Shown one piece after another: positions 17,494 through 26,509 of a stretch of 64,000 nucleotides of DNA; within the stretch, counting starts at the first letter, position 1; every line of letters starts with the position of its first letter. The translations under genes and the position numbers were made by a program. The notes beneath the pieces were generated by a model, which was given only the letters and a program-made list of their open reading frames with translations, ran no database searches and had not been told where the DNA came from. This stretch comes from Methylorubrum aminovorans (GTDB taxonomy: Bacteria; Pseudomonadota; Alphaproteobacteria; Rhizobiales; Beijerinckiaceae), in assembly GCF_022179725.1 (NCBI RefSeq), contig NZ_BPRC01000008.1, positions 1-64,000 of the forward strand. Direction: 5' to 3'.

Positions 17494-18379
17494 GGCCCGG
17501 CCGTCCGCCCTCCGCCACCAGCCAGTCGATCAGTGCGGTGAGCGCGGGCGACTTGTCGGCATCGAACGGCGTCAGGGCGAAGTAGGCGGCCCGCTCGACC
17601 CGGATCTCCGGAAATGGCACCGCGAGCCGGTCTGCGGCGACCATCCGGTCGAGGATCGGGAACGGCCCGATGCCGAGGCCGGTGCCGTCCTCCAGCGCCT
17701 GGAGGGTCACGAAGTAGTGGTCGAACACCCGGCGGCGCACGCCGCCGGGCAAAGCGACGCCGGCCGCGGCGAGCCAGTCGCTCCAGTCACCCGGCCGGGT
17801 CTCAGTGCCGAGGAGGACGTGGCTTTCGAGATCGCCCAGCGTCGCGAGCGGCCGGTTCCGCAACAGGGCGGGACTTGCCACAAGGGTATCCGCCTCCGTC
17901 AGGAACGGCACCGCACGGTGCTGCGGCCACGGCTCGGGACCGCGCCGGACAGCAAGGTCGAACCCGCCGCGCAGCGCGTCCTGCAGGGTGGTCGTGGTCG
18001 TGACCCGGACCTCCGTGTCGGGACGGGCCGCGTGGAAGTCGTCGAGACGCGGGATCAGCCAGCGCATGGCGAAGGTCGCGGGTGCGCTGACCCGCAGGAC
18101 GCGCGGCGCCTGGGGCCGCCCGCAGGCCTCGCTCGCCGCGGTCAGCCGGTCGAACGACAGGCTGATTTCCTCGGCAAAAACGCGAGCGGCCGGGGTCGGC
18201 ACCATCCGCCGCCCGACTCGCACGAACAGTCGCTGCCCGAGCCACGCCTCCAAGGCGGCGACCTGACGGCTCACCGCCCCGTGCGTTAGCCCGAGTTCGA
18301 GGCCGGCCTGGGCGTAGCTGCCGGCGCGAGCCGCGACCTCGAACACCTGCAATGCGTGGAGCGGCGGCAGCCGACGCAT
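17477..18379 (-). CDS. LysR-family regulator (GcvA-like)
   Basis: A 300-residue LysR protein starting MRRLPPLHALQVFEVAARAGSY, with the helix-turn-helix in YAQAGLELGLTHGAVSRQVAALE and a LysR substrate-binding domain. The start layout is that of the GcvA group. ATG 18379 is chosen over an upstream start because GGAGG lies five bases before it. It diverges from the MFS transporter across 123 bp containing a palindrome, so it probably controls that transporter. Its 3' end overlaps the tautomerase by 17 bp. Confidence 0.92.
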   Translation of the reverse strand: MRRLPPLHALQVFEVAARAGSYAQAGLELGLTHGAVSRQVAALEAWLGQRLFVRVGRRMVPTPAARVFAEEISLSFDRLTAASEACGRPQAPRVLRVSAPATFAMRWLIPRLDDFHAARPDTEVRVTTTTTLQDALRGGFDLAVRRGPEPWPQHRAVPFLTEADTLVASPALLRNRPLATLGDLESHVLLGTETRPGDWSDWLAAAGVALPGGVRRRVFDHYFVTLQALEDGTGLGIGPFPILDRMVAADRLAVPFPEIRVERAAYFALTPFDADKSPALTALIDWLVAEGGRPGLTIPR

Positions 18380-18403
18380 CCCGTCCTCCACCCGTGAGAA
18401 AAC

Positions 18404-18420
18404 TGCACGAAACGCGTGCA
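18404..18420 (+). promoter_or_regulatory. Probable LysR operator between LysR and MFS genes
   Basis: TGCACG-AAACG-CGTGCA is a perfect 6-bp-arm inverted repeat in the LysR T-N11-A format. It lies between the LysR start (18379) and the MFS start (18503), where an autoregulatory and target operator is expected. Confidence 0.55.
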
Positions 18421-18502
18421 AAGAGTAGCTCTGATGCCGCGAAACTCACGGGTTTAAGGTCTCTGCGCAAGCGTCCGAGGGGCGCCAAAGGGAATTGTCC
18501 GT

Positions 18503-19723
18503 GTGAACCAGGCCGTTCGACTCGACCGATCAATGGAGGGCGCCGGCCGCGACCTCAAGCGGCGCAGCCTCGGCGGGGCCTGTCTCGCCCACGCGCTGCA
18601 CGACGGCTACACCGACTTGCTCTACGTGATGCTGCCGGTCTGGCAGGCGGAATTCGGCCTCGGCTATGCCGGGCTCGCCGTCCTGCGCAGCCTCTACTAC
18701 GCCACCATGGGCGGCCTGCAGGTGCCCGCCGATCGGCTGGCGGCGCGGTGGCCGATCCGCGTCAGCCTCGCCGTCTCGACCCTGGTCGCCGCTGCCGGCT
18801 TCTGCGTGATGGGCTTGAGCGGCGGTCTCACCGGGCTCTGCGCCGGGCTGGTGCTCGCCGGGATCGGGGCGAGCATCCAGCATCCCCGCGCCTCGCTCCT
18901 CGTGGCCCAGGCCTATGGCGGCGCGGCGCGCGGGCCGCTGGGGATCTACAACTTCGCCGGCGATCTCGGAAAGGCGGTCTTTCCGGTCGCCGTCGCGCTG
19001 CTACTCGGCGTGCTGGCTTGGCGGCCGGTCGCCGGGTTGATGGCAGCGATCGGGCTGGCCACGGCTGTGGCGCTCGCCCTCGTCCTGCCGCGGGGAGCGC
19101 TCGCCGCGGCGCCGGTGCGCGCCGGCCGGACCGCTGGCGTGGGCCGGGGCTTTGCCCTCCTGATGACGGTCGGCGCCCTCGACACCGCCACGCGGATGGG
19201 CACCCTGCTGTTCCTGCCCTTCCTCTTGGAAGCCAAGGGCGGCACCGGCACGACGACCGGGCTCGCGCTGGCCCTGGTCTTTTCCGGCGGCGCCTTCGGC
19301 AAGGCCGTGTGCGGCTGGCTCGGCGAGCGCCTGGGCGTGGTGCCATGCGTCGTCGCGACCGAGACGGCCACCGCCGGGCTGGTCGCCGCGCTCCTCGTCC
19401 TGCCGCTCGGGCCGACCCTGATCGTGCTGCCGCTCGTCGGCCTTGTCCTCAACGGCACCTCCTCGGTGCTCTATGGGACGGTGCCTGACCTCGCGCCGCG
19501 TGGCGATGTCGGCCGGGCGTTTGCCCTCTTCTACACCGCGGTGATCGGCTCGGGCGGGCTGGCGCCGATCGCCTACGGGGCGCTGGGTGATTGGGCTGGC
19601 TCGGGTGTCGGCCTGATGGCCGCCGCCGCCACGGCGCTAACCATCGTTCCGCTTGTGCTCGGCTTGCGCCGACCGCTCGCCCGGATCGAACGGGAGAATG
19701 CGCAAGAACAAGCGCGACTTTGA
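18503..19723 (+). CDS. MFS transporter (Fsr/fosmidomycin-resistance-like)
   Basis: A 406-residue inner-membrane transporter with about 12 hydrophobic segments. The N-terminal AHALHDGYTDLLYVMLPVWQAEFGL resembles the Fsr group of drug/H+ antiporters. Inner-segment motifs such as GLQVPADRLAARW match the MFS loop 2-3 region. The start is GTG 18503. It is divergent from a LysR regulator whose palindromic site lies between them. The exported compound is unknown. Confidence 0.85.
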   Translation: MNQAVRLDRSMEGAGRDLKRRSLGGACLAHALHDGYTDLLYVMLPVWQAEFGLGYAGLAVLRSLYYATMGGLQVPADRLAARWPIRVSLAVSTLVAAAGFCVMGLSGGLTGLCAGLVLAGIGASIQHPRASLLVAQAYGGAARGPLGIYNFAGDLGKAVFPVAVALLLGVLAWRPVAGLMAAIGLATAVALALVLPRGALAAAPVRAGRTAGVGRGFALLMTVGALDTATRMGTLLFLPFLLEAKGGTGTTTGLALALVFSGGAFGKAVCGWLGERLGVVPCVVATETATAGLVAALLVLPLGPTLIVLPLVGLVLNGTSSVLYGTVPDLAPRGDVGRAFALFYTAVIGSGGLAPIAYGALGDWAGSGVGLMAAAATALTIVPLVLGLRRPLARIERENAQEQARL

Positions 19724-19842
19724 GCGCCGGTTTTCTTTGTAAGGCCAAGGTCCGACCAATTACGCAGCCGATTCAGGTCAACCTTTCGTCATGATCGAGG
19801 GCCAAGGGCGTCCCCGAACTGCTTTTCGAAGGGACGAACCGG

Positions 19843-20208
19843 ATGCGAAAGACCTGTCTCGGCGCCTGTGCCGGCCTCGCGTTGCTCGCGGGCCTGTCCG
19901 GACCGGCCCAGGCCGAGAACCGGACCGCAATGGGTGTCGGCGCCGGGGCCGTCGCCGGGGCACTCGTGGCCGGTCCGGTCGGTGCCGTGGTGGGTGCGGT
20001 GGCCGGCGGCGTCATCGGCTCGAACAGCGCCACGCGTCCCCGCTCAGCCCGCAAGCGCCGGGCCGCCCTGCGCCGATCGGCCCGTGCCCCCCGCCGCGCC
20101 GCCATGGCCGAGCCGGCGCCCGCCCGCGCCGAGATACCCCGCGTCATGAACACGGGCGGCACCGGCCCCGCCGCGCCGGTCCGCTCGGGCTGGCAGGATC
20201 CGCGCTGA
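19843..20208 (+). CDS. Exported glycine-zipper protein
   Basis: A 121-residue protein with a signal peptide (CLGACAGLALLAGLSGPAQA, cleavage likely after QAEN region). A glycine-zipper segment (VGAGAVAGALVAGPVGAVVG) follows, then an Arg/Ala-rich tail. Glycine-zipper periplasmic proteins are widespread; the function is not known. AAGGGA lies shortly before the ATG. Confidence 0.72.
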   Translation: MRKTCLGACAGLALLAGLSGPAQAENRTAMGVGAGAVAGALVAGPVGAVVGAVAGGVIGSNSATRPRSARKRRAALRRSARAPRRAAMAEPAPARAEIPRVMNTGGTGPAAPVRSGWQDPR

Positions 20209-20367
20209 GCCGGAACCGGACCGGCTAGGGAGGCCACGGCTTGGGAGAGTGTCGCTTCCAAGCCACAGCCACGGAAATGCGCAAGCGTGACCGGTCCGGT
20301 GCCATTTTCATGACGTGATGCGGCGCGCAGGATCAGCCTCGTGCAATCGTCCGAGAGCGAGGAAGCG

Positions 20368-20595
20368 ATGGCTGATCCGAGCGCCGACCCGAACCGAACG
20401 GACCGACTGCAGACGGTGTCCCGCCTCGAGCGGCCCACCGTCAGCCGGGTGACCAAGGGGGTCGCCTCCGCCATCGGCAAGCGCCTCTCCGTCGACAAGG
20501 ACGGCGCCCTGCCCGATCGCCTCGCCTTTCTCGTGGATCGTCTCCAGGCCGGCCCTCTCGGCCGCACCTCCCTCAAGCATCGTCGAGTTGCCTGA
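20368..20595 (+). CDS. Small hypothetical protein
   Basis: A 75-residue hydrophilic product with Lys/Arg and Asp spread through it (ADPSADPNRTDRLQTVSRLE, then KRLSVDKDGALPDRLAFLV). ATG 20368 is chosen for the GAGGAAG site two bases upstream. Its stop is directly followed by the next gene's ATG, which supports both as real. I do not recognise the family. Confidence 0.6.
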   Translation: MADPSADPNRTDRLQTVSRLERPTVSRVTKGVASAIGKRLSVDKDGALPDRLAFLVDRLQAGPLGRTSLKHRRVA

Positions 20596-20877
20596 ATGTC
20601 CAAGTTCGAACGCGCCCTCAACGACGCCACCGTGGTTCCCTTCCCCGCCGCCGCCACCGAGGCGGTCGCCGACGAGAACGTCGCCTCGATCATCGAGGTG
20701 CTCCAAGATCAGCTCAAGCTCGCCCGTGAGGGCAAGCTGCGCTCGGTCGCGGTGGTCTCCGTGTCGAACGACGGCAGCGCCATCGGCACGCAATGGTCCT
20801 GCGCCCACGGCGACGTGGCGAGCCTGATCGGCAAGCTGACCGTGCTGTCCCACGACATGATGGCCGCGCGGAACTGA
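20596..20877 (+). CDS. Small conserved-looking hypothetical protein
   Basis: A 93-residue soluble protein. It has an alternating helix region (IIEVLQDQLKLAREGKLRS) and a strand-like VAVVSVSNDGSAIGTQWS, then another helix (LIGKLTVLSHDMM). The pattern suggests a small alpha/beta fold. It begins immediately after the preceding stop codon and is followed by a strong terminator, so the two small genes probably form one transcript. Family not recognised. Confidence 0.7.
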   Translation: MSKFERALNDATVVPFPAAATEAVADENVASIIEVLQDQLKLAREGKLRSVAVVSVSNDGSAIGTQWSCAHGDVASLIGKLTVLSHDMMAARN

Positions 20878-20897
20878 TTCCTTTTTCGGTCACTCCG

Positions 20898-20942
20898 AAC
20901 GAAGAAGGGGCCGGCGGTGCATCCGCCGGCCCCTTCTTCGTT
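20898..20942 (+). terminator. Strong rho-independent terminator
   Basis: Perfect 20-bp arms (20898-20917 and 20923-20942) enclose a five-base loop, 20 bp after the stop of the 93-residue gene. The upstream stem begins AACGAAG and the downstream stem ends CTTCGTT, giving U-rich 3' sequence. This is one of the clearest terminators in the window. Confidence 0.9.
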
Positions 20943-21084
20943 CCGGGTGAATTCGTTCTGTTGCGCCATGACGCCGGATCGCCTCGACTTCGCCCTGCGA
21001 TGAAGGGGAGCGAAAGCCCGTATCGTCATCACGTTTGTCGGCGAAGCGATCCGGGCACGGCAGCGCCCGGATCGTTGAACAACC

Positions 21085-22671
21085 TCAGGCGAGCCCGAGC
21101 TTCTGCGCCAGACCGATGCGCTGGAGCTTGCCGGTCGCGCCCTTGGGGATTTCGTCGAGGATCAGGATCTTGGCTGGCACCTTGAAGGCCGCCAGACGCT
21201 CGGAGGCGAAGGCGCGGATCTCCTTCTCCACCGCCTCGGCGTCCTCGCGCAGCACGATCGCGGCGGCGACGTCCTCGCCGAGCTTGTCGTGCGGCACCGC
21301 GAAGGTGACGCATTGCGACACCGCCGGGTGGTCCATCAGGACCTCGTCCACCTCGCGCGGCGAGATCTTCTCGCCGCCGCGGTTGATGATCTCCTTCAGG
21401 CGCCCGGTGATCGAGAGGTAGCCCTCGGGCGACAGCACGCCCTGGTCGCCGGTGCGGAACCAGCCCTGCCGGGTGAAGGCCTCGGCATTGGCCTTCTCGT
21501 TGTTCTCGTAGCCCTTCATCACGTTGTCGCCACGGATGACGATCTCACCGGTCTCGCCCGCGGGCAGCGGCTCGCCGTCGATATCGACCACCGCGATTTC
21601 GGGGCCGGCCGCGAGGCCGACGGAGCCCGCATAGTGGGGCTTGGGCGGCAGCGGGTTCGAGGCCATCTGGTGCGCGGCCTCGGTCATGCCGTAGGCCTCG
21701 ATGACGGGCGCACCGAAGGTCTCCTCCAGCTCATTCATCACCTGCGGCGGCAGGGACGAGGACGAGGAGCGGATGAAGCGCAGCGGGTTGCGCGCGATGA
21801 TCTCTTTGTTGCGCGCGGCCCGACCCAGGATCGCCTGATGCATGGTCGGCACGCCGGTGTACCAAGTGGGGTTCACCTCATCCATCCAGCCGAAGAACTT
21901 CAGCGCATTGAAGCCCGGCGTGCAGGAGACCTGCCCGCCCACCGAGAGCGGGGCGAGGATGCCGGCGATCAGGCCGTGGATGTGGAACAGCGGCATGATG
22001 TTGAGGCCGCGATCCTCCGCCGTGAAGGCGAGCGCGGTGCGGATGTTGCGGGCCGAGGCGCAGACATTGCCCTGCGTCAGCGGCACGATCTTCGGCCGCG
22101 AGGTGGTGCCGGAGGTGTGCAGCACCAGCGCGATCTCGTCCGAGCTCGCCGGGCCGCCCTTCTCGGTCGGTGCGGCGCTGTCATCGGCGAAGTGCAGCGT
22201 GAAGCTGCCCGCGCCCTTCTCCGGGGTCGGCCGCAGGCGGGCCACCGACACGCCGAGCTTTTCCGCGACGGCGACCGCGGGTGAATCCGAGCCTTCGGCC
22301 ACCAGCAGGAGCTTGGCGCCGAGGTCGCTCATGTAGAATTCGAACTCGTCGGCCTTGTAGCTCGGGTTGAGCGGGGCCGAGGTGGTGCCGGCGGCCACCG
22401 CAATGAAGGCCGCCGCCATCTCCGGGCCGTTCGGCAGCACGATCGCCACCCGGTCGCCGCGGCCGATGCCGCGGGCGTTGAGGTCGGCCACCGTCCGTTC
22501 GGTCAGCGCGCGCAGCGCCTGGAACGTCAGCGGCACGCCGCCGGGGCTCGACAGGGCGGGGGCCGCATCGGCGCCGGCCTGGATCAGCTCGTGAAGAGTC
22601 GTCGCGGCCACGCTGGCCTCCTTGGAGTCGGTGGGGAGAAGGGCGGAAGTCTCGGGCAGAAGCATCGTCAT
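21085..22671 (-). CDS. Oxalate--CoA ligase-type acyl-CoA synthetase
   Basis: A 528-residue AMP-forming ligase. Motif A5/A3 is TSGTTSRPK (186-194), followed by YGMTEAAHQM, GWFRTGDQG and a C-terminal lysine in PKGATGKLQR. The loop FIRSSSSSLPP before the Y-G-M-T motif resembles plant AAE3/Pcs60-type oxalyl-CoA synthetases. The start ATG overlaps the stop of the oxalyl-CoA reductase gene (ATGA), so the two are translationally coupled; AGGGAG precedes it. In this cluster it would make oxalyl-CoA from oxalate and CoA. Other short-chain acids remain possible. Confidence 0.83.
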   Translation of the reverse strand: MTMLLPETSALLPTDSKEASVAATTLHELIQAGADAAPALSSPGGVPLTFQALRALTERTVADLNARGIGRGDRVAIVLPNGPEMAAAFIAVAAGTTSAPLNPSYKADEFEFYMSDLGAKLLLVAEGSDSPAVAVAEKLGVSVARLRPTPEKGAGSFTLHFADDSAAPTEKGGPASSDEIALVLHTSGTTSRPKIVPLTQGNVCASARNIRTALAFTAEDRGLNIMPLFHIHGLIAGILAPLSVGGQVSCTPGFNALKFFGWMDEVNPTWYTGVPTMHQAILGRAARNKEIIARNPLRFIRSSSSSLPPQVMNELEETFGAPVIEAYGMTEAAHQMASNPLPPKPHYAGSVGLAAGPEIAVVDIDGEPLPAGETGEIVIRGDNVMKGYENNEKANAEAFTRQGWFRTGDQGVLSPEGYLSITGRLKEIINRGGEKISPREVDEVLMDHPAVSQCVTFAVPHDKLGEDVAAAIVLREDAEAVEKEIRAFASERLAAFKVPAKILILDEIPKGATGKLQRIGLAQKLGLA

Positions 22672-23675
22672 GCTCCCTGGATCGCGAGGCGGCCTTTGGC
22701 GCGCTCCAGGCTCTGGGCGAGGAGCCGCATCAGGGCGAAGACGGTGTCGATATGCGGGGTCGGCGTGCCGGTGAGACGGCCGAGCTCGATCACCGAGCCG
22801 ACGAGCGCCTCCAGCTCGATCGGGCGGCCGGCCTCGACGTCCTGCAGCATCGAGGTCTTGTGCGGGCCGACCTTCTCGGCGCCGGCGATGCGCTTTTCGA
22901 TGCCGAGGCGGAAGGTGACGCCGAGCTTGTTGGCGATGATCTCGGCCTCGCGCATCATCTCGGCGGCGATCGCCCGCGTGTCGGGGAAGCGGCAGATGTC
23001 CTCCAGCGTCGCGTGGGTCAGCGCGGAGATCGGGTTGAAGCTGAGGTTGCCCCACAGCTTGAGCCAGATCTCGGCGCGGATGTCGCTGGTCACCGGCGCG
23101 CGGAAGCCCGCCTTGGCGAGGCGCTGGGAGAGAGCGAGCACCCGCTCCGACTTCGAGCCGTCGAGTTCGCCCAGGCCGAAGCGGTTGCCCTCGATCACCT
23201 TCACGGTGCCGGGATCGGTGAGCACGGTCGCCGGATAGACCACCGAGCCGATGACGTGCTTGGGGTCGAGATGGTCGGCGATCAGCCCGCCGGGATCGGC
23301 GCTTTCCAGCCGCGTGCCGGCATATTCGCCGCCGTAGCCACCCATGAAATACCACCACGGGATGCCGTTCTGCATCGTCACCACGACGGTGTCGGGGCCG
23401 ATCAGGTGCTTGAGATCGGCAGCGATCGGGCCGACCTGATGCGCCTTCACGGTCAGCAGCACGACCTCGTGTACGCCCGCCTCCTGCATGGAGCGGGTCG
23501 CCTTGACGGTCTTCGAGTGGATCTCGGTGCCATCCTCCTCGATCAGGCGCATGCCGTCCGACTTGATCGCGTCCGCGTTCGAGCGGGCGATGAAGGTCAC
23601 GTCCTCGCCGGCCTCCGCCAGCCTGACTCCGAGATATCCGCCGATGGCGCCGGCGCCGACGATCGCAATGCTCAT
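22668..23675 (-). CDS. panE2: Ketopantoate reductase-family protein, probable oxalyl-CoA reductase
   Basis: A 335-residue NADP-dependent reductase of the PanE family. GAGAIGG (residues 7-13) is the dinucleotide-binding turn. A catalytic Lys lies in LTVKAHQ, and KLWGNLSFNPISALT matches the family's second domain. In M. extorquens a PanE2 protein was described as oxalyl-CoA reductase, forming glyoxylate; the flanking oxalate transporter and ligase support the same role here over pantothenate synthesis. Its stop overlaps the ligase start by 4 bp (ATGA). Confidence 0.75.
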   Translation of the reverse strand: MSIAIVGAGAIGGYLGVRLAEAGEDVTFIARSNADAIKSDGMRLIEEDGTEIHSKTVKATRSMQEAGVHEVVLLTVKAHQVGPIAADLKHLIGPDTVVVTMQNGIPWWYFMGGYGGEYAGTRLESADPGGLIADHLDPKHVIGSVVYPATVLTDPGTVKVIEGNRFGLGELDGSKSERVLALSQRLAKAGFRAPVTSDIRAEIWLKLWGNLSFNPISALTHATLEDICRFPDTRAIAAEMMREAEIIANKLGVTFRLGIEKRIAGAEKVGPHKTSMLQDVEAGRPIELEALVGSVIELGRLTGTPTPHIDTVFALMRLLAQSLERAKGRLAIQGA

Positions 23676-23793
23676 GTCTCTCACCCGTGCTGCCGTTATC
23701 GCTCCGCCGGCCAAGCCTGGTCTCGTCGTTTCCTAGAACGCCGACCCAGCCGTTTTCGTCCGCCTACGGAGCCCTCTTTTGCTTGAGTTTCGC

Positions 23794-24558
23794 CTACTCG
23801 AAACGGTTACTGAGCGTTCCGATACCCTCGATCACCACCTCGACCGTGGCGCCCTTGGGGATCGGCCCCGACCCGACCGAGGTACCGCAGGCGATCACGT
23901 CGCCCGGCTCCAGCGTCAGCCCCTGCGAGAGCTGCGACACGAGCCGGGGGACCGGGATCAGCATGTCGCTGATCGGGAAATTCTGCCGCTCGCGCCCATT
24001 CACCAGGGTCCGCACGGTCAGCGCCTCCGGATCGAGCCCGGTGGCAATGACGGGCCCGAACGGGCCGAAGCCGTCGAGCCCCTTGGCGCGGGTCCACTGC
24101 GTGAAGCTCGCATCCGCCTTGAGGATCGCGGCGGAGGTCACGTCGTTCACGCAGGTGTAGCCAAACACGGCGTCGACGGCCTCCTCCTCGGTGAGATCGC
24201 GGGCGGTCTTCCCGATCACAATGCCGAGTTCGCCCTCGTAGAGCCCCCGTCCCGCCGCCTCCGGCACCGCCACCACCGCACCCGAGGGCCGGAAGGTGTT
24301 GGCGGGCTTGATCAGGAAGAGCGGCGCCTCGGGCCGGGACAGCCCCTGCTTGTCCATGAGCGCCCCGAAATTGTTCCACAGGGCGATCATCTTCGAGGGC
24401 CGGCAGGGCAGGCCGACACTCACGTCCGCGAGCGCCAGCACCTGCCCCGTGGGCTTGGCCTCGCCGAACAGGTCGCCCTCGCAGACCTCGATCCGTTCGC
24501 CGTCGAGCCGGCCGAAGCCGGACGCGCCGTTGTGGGTGAAGCCGATCCAGCGGGCCAC
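23794..24558 (-). CDS. Fumarylacetoacetate hydrolase-family protein
   Basis: A 254-residue FAH-family enzyme, with metal-binding acidic residues in the EGELGIVIGK region and a C-terminal LEPGDVIACGTSVG motif. GTG 24558 is preferred because GAGGAG lies nine bases upstream; GTG 24573, overlapping the transporter stop as GTGA, is an alternative. It sits between the oxalate transporter and oxalyl-CoA reductase. FAH members hydrolyse or decarboxylate C-C bonds of dicarboxylates, and a role on an oxalate-derived or related dicarboxylate is plausible but unproven. Confidence 0.82.
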   Translation of the reverse strand: MARWIGFTHNGASGFGRLDGERIEVCEGDLFGEAKPTGQVLALADVSVGLPCRPSKMIALWNNFGALMDKQGLSRPEAPLFLIKPANTFRPSGAVVAVPEAAGRGLYEGELGIVIGKTARDLTEEEAVDAVFGYTCVNDVTSAAILKADASFTQWTRAKGLDGFGPFGPVIATGLDPEALTVRTLVNGRERQNFPISDMLIPVPRLVSQLSQGLTLEPGDVIACGTSVGSGPIPKGATVEVVIEGIGTLSNRFE

Positions 24559-24569
24559 GGGCTTGCTCC

Positions 24570-25880
24570 TCACTGGTTGCGGGCGACGAAGCGGGCGCGC
24601 ATCGGCTTCAGCACGAAGAGCGCGAGGAAGCCGGCAACAAAGGCCATGCCGGAGGCGAGATAGAACACGTTCTGCCAGGAGCCGGTCGCGGTCTGGATCG
24701 CCAGGAAGGCGGGCAGCATCAGCGAGGCGGTGCCCTTGGCGGTGTAGAGCAGGCCGGCATTGGCGGTGGCGTTCTTGTCGCCGTAGGTGTCGGCGCAGGT
24801 CGAGGGGAACAGCGAGTAGATCTCACCCCAGGCGAAGAACACGAGGCCTGTGAGCAGCACGAAGGCCATCGGCGAGTGGGCGAACATGCCGAGCGCCAGG
24901 ATGCCCGCGCCCTCGATCATGAAGGCGAAGAACATGGTGTTCTCACGCCCGATCCGGTCGGAGATCCAGCCGAAGACCGGCCGGGTCACGCCGTTGAGCA
25001 CCCGGTCGATGGTGAGCGCGAAGGTCAGAGCCGGCAGGGTCAGCCCCATCAGCGAGACGGGAATCGAGTCGACCTGGAAGTCCTTGGCGATGGGGGCGAG
25101 CGAGGCGGTCGCCATCAGGCCGCCCGCGGCCATCATCACGAACATCGCGTACATCAGCCAGAAGACCGGGGTGCGCACCATCTCGGCCGACGAGTACTGG
25201 CGGCGGCTCGTGGCGTTCGGGGAGACGCGACCGGCGAGCATCCGTTCCTTGTAGGCGGCGCTCGGCGAGGAGAGCAGCAGGGCGGCAACCATCACGACGA
25301 TGCCCTGGCCGAGGCCGAAGGCGAGGAAGGTCTGCTCGTAGCCGCTGTCGCGGATCATCGTGGCGATCGGGATGACGGTCAGCGCCGAGCCGGCGCCGAA
25401 GCCCGCGGCGGTGAGGCCGGCGGCGAGACCGCGGCGATCGGGGAACCACTTCAGGGCGTTGCCGACGCAGGTGCCGTAGACCGCGCCCGCGCCGATGCCG
25501 CTGATGGCGGCGGCCAGATACAGGAACCACAGCGAGTCGGCGACCGAGTTCATCGCCCAGCCGACGGCGCAGAGCACGCCGCCGAACAGCGTGACGACCT
25601 TCGGACCGTACTTGTCGACGAACCAGCCCTCGATCGGCACGAGCCAGGTCTCGGTCAGGACGAAGATCGTGAAGGCGACTTGGATCGCCGGCTTGCCCCA
25701 CCCGTACTTGTCGTTGATCGGATTGACGAACAGCGTCCAGCCATACTGCAGATTGGCGATCATCGACATGCACAGCACACCGAGGATGAGCTGTCCCCAG
25801 CGCCCGCCGAAAGGCGTGTCGGCACGTGATGTCGAATAGGCACCGGTCGTGGGCAATGGATCGGCGGCTTGAACGGCCAT
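24570..25880 (-). CDS. oxlT: Oxalate/formate MFS antiporter
   Basis: A 436-residue, 12-span transporter. The N-terminal segment LQYGWTLFVNPINDKYGW and the following KWFPDRRGLAAGL are characteristic of OxlT-type oxalate:formate exchangers. ATG 25880 has AGGGAC upstream; sequence further out in the same frame is basic and not transporter-like. It is the first gene of the oxalate cluster and would import oxalate in exchange for formate, which this type of organism could oxidise. It diverges from csbD-like genes with about 290 bp between. Confidence 0.87.
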   Translation of the reverse strand: MAVQAADPLPTTGAYSTSRADTPFGGRWGQLILGVLCMSMIANLQYGWTLFVNPINDKYGWGKPAIQVAFTIFVLTETWLVPIEGWFVDKYGPKVVTLFGGVLCAVGWAMNSVADSLWFLYLAAAISGIGAGAVYGTCVGNALKWFPDRRGLAAGLTAAGFGAGSALTVIPIATMIRDSGYEQTFLAFGLGQGIVVMVAALLLSSPSAAYKERMLAGRVSPNATSRRQYSSAEMVRTPVFWLMYAMFVMMAAGGLMATASLAPIAKDFQVDSIPVSLMGLTLPALTFALTIDRVLNGVTRPVFGWISDRIGRENTMFFAFMIEGAGILALGMFAHSPMAFVLLTGLVFFAWGEIYSLFPSTCADTYGDKNATANAGLLYTAKGTASLMLPAFLAIQTATGSWQNVFYLASGMAFVAGFLALFVLKPMRARFVARNQ

Positions 25881-26173
25881 GAAGCGTCCCTGATCTCGAC
25901 TTTTCTTTTGGCGGACCGGGACGGCTGCCCGGCTTACCCGTAGTGGAATTTTGGATACCGCATACGTAACCCCTCGTGACCCGAGCGCTGACAGGAAAAT
26001 ATTTGGCCGTTGCGCAGATATTTTTTGAACGTTCCCGCGGAATGAATGCATTTTACCGGGCGTGTGCGGAGCGGCACACCTTATCATAGGAGTGGAACCA
26101 AGGGCCGGGGGGATCCGTTCAGCTTGCCGAGAGCGTCGCGAGACGGCGCGAAACCAACGAACGGAGAGACGCG
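25881..26173. promoter_or_regulatory. Divergent spacer between the oxalate cluster and CsbD gene
   Basis: This 293-bp spacer is AT-richer than its surroundings, especially around 25995-26055, and must hold promoters for both directions. I see no clear operator and do not assign -10/-35 boxes. Confidence 0.5.
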
Positions 26174-26377
26174 ATGAGCAGCACGACCGACAAGATCAAG
26201 GGCGCCGCCAACGAGGTCGCCGGTAACGTGAAGCAGGGCGTCGGCAACCTGACCGGCAACGAGAAGCTGCAGGCCGAGGGCAAGGCGCAGGAAGTCGAGG
26301 GCAAGACCCAGCGCACTGTCGGCGAGGCCAAGGAAGGCGTGAAGAACGCCGCCGATGCGGTGAAGAGCAAGCTCTAA
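26174..26377 (+). CDS. CsbD-family stress protein
   Basis: A 67-residue hydrophilic CsbD protein: DKIKGAANEVAGNVKQGVGN followed by KLQAEGKAQEVEGKTQ, the standard repeated pattern. CsbD members are abundant in general stress responses of bacteria; the biochemical role is unknown. GGAGAG lies seven bases upstream. A hairpin terminator follows. Confidence 0.92.
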   Translation: MSSTTDKIKGAANEVAGNVKQGVGNLTGNEKLQAEGKAQEVEGKTQRTVGEAKEGVKNAADAVKSKL

Positions 26378-26420
26378 GAGCCTCTCGCGTCGGCCTTTTT
26401 CAGCAGAATCCGACGGCCGG

Positions 26421-26444
26421 AGCCGCACCCGACCGGGTGCGGCT
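26421..26444 (+). terminator. Hairpin terminator after CsbD gene
   Basis: Perfect arms AGCCGCACCC and GGGTGCGGCT around GACC, followed by TCTTCGTTT. It lies 44 bp after the CsbD stop. Confidence 0.75.
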
Positions 26445-26509
26445 TCTTCGTTTCGAGCGACGGCCGCAAGGCGGCTCGGCAAAGCCAATTTGATCGAAGG
26501 AAATTCATC

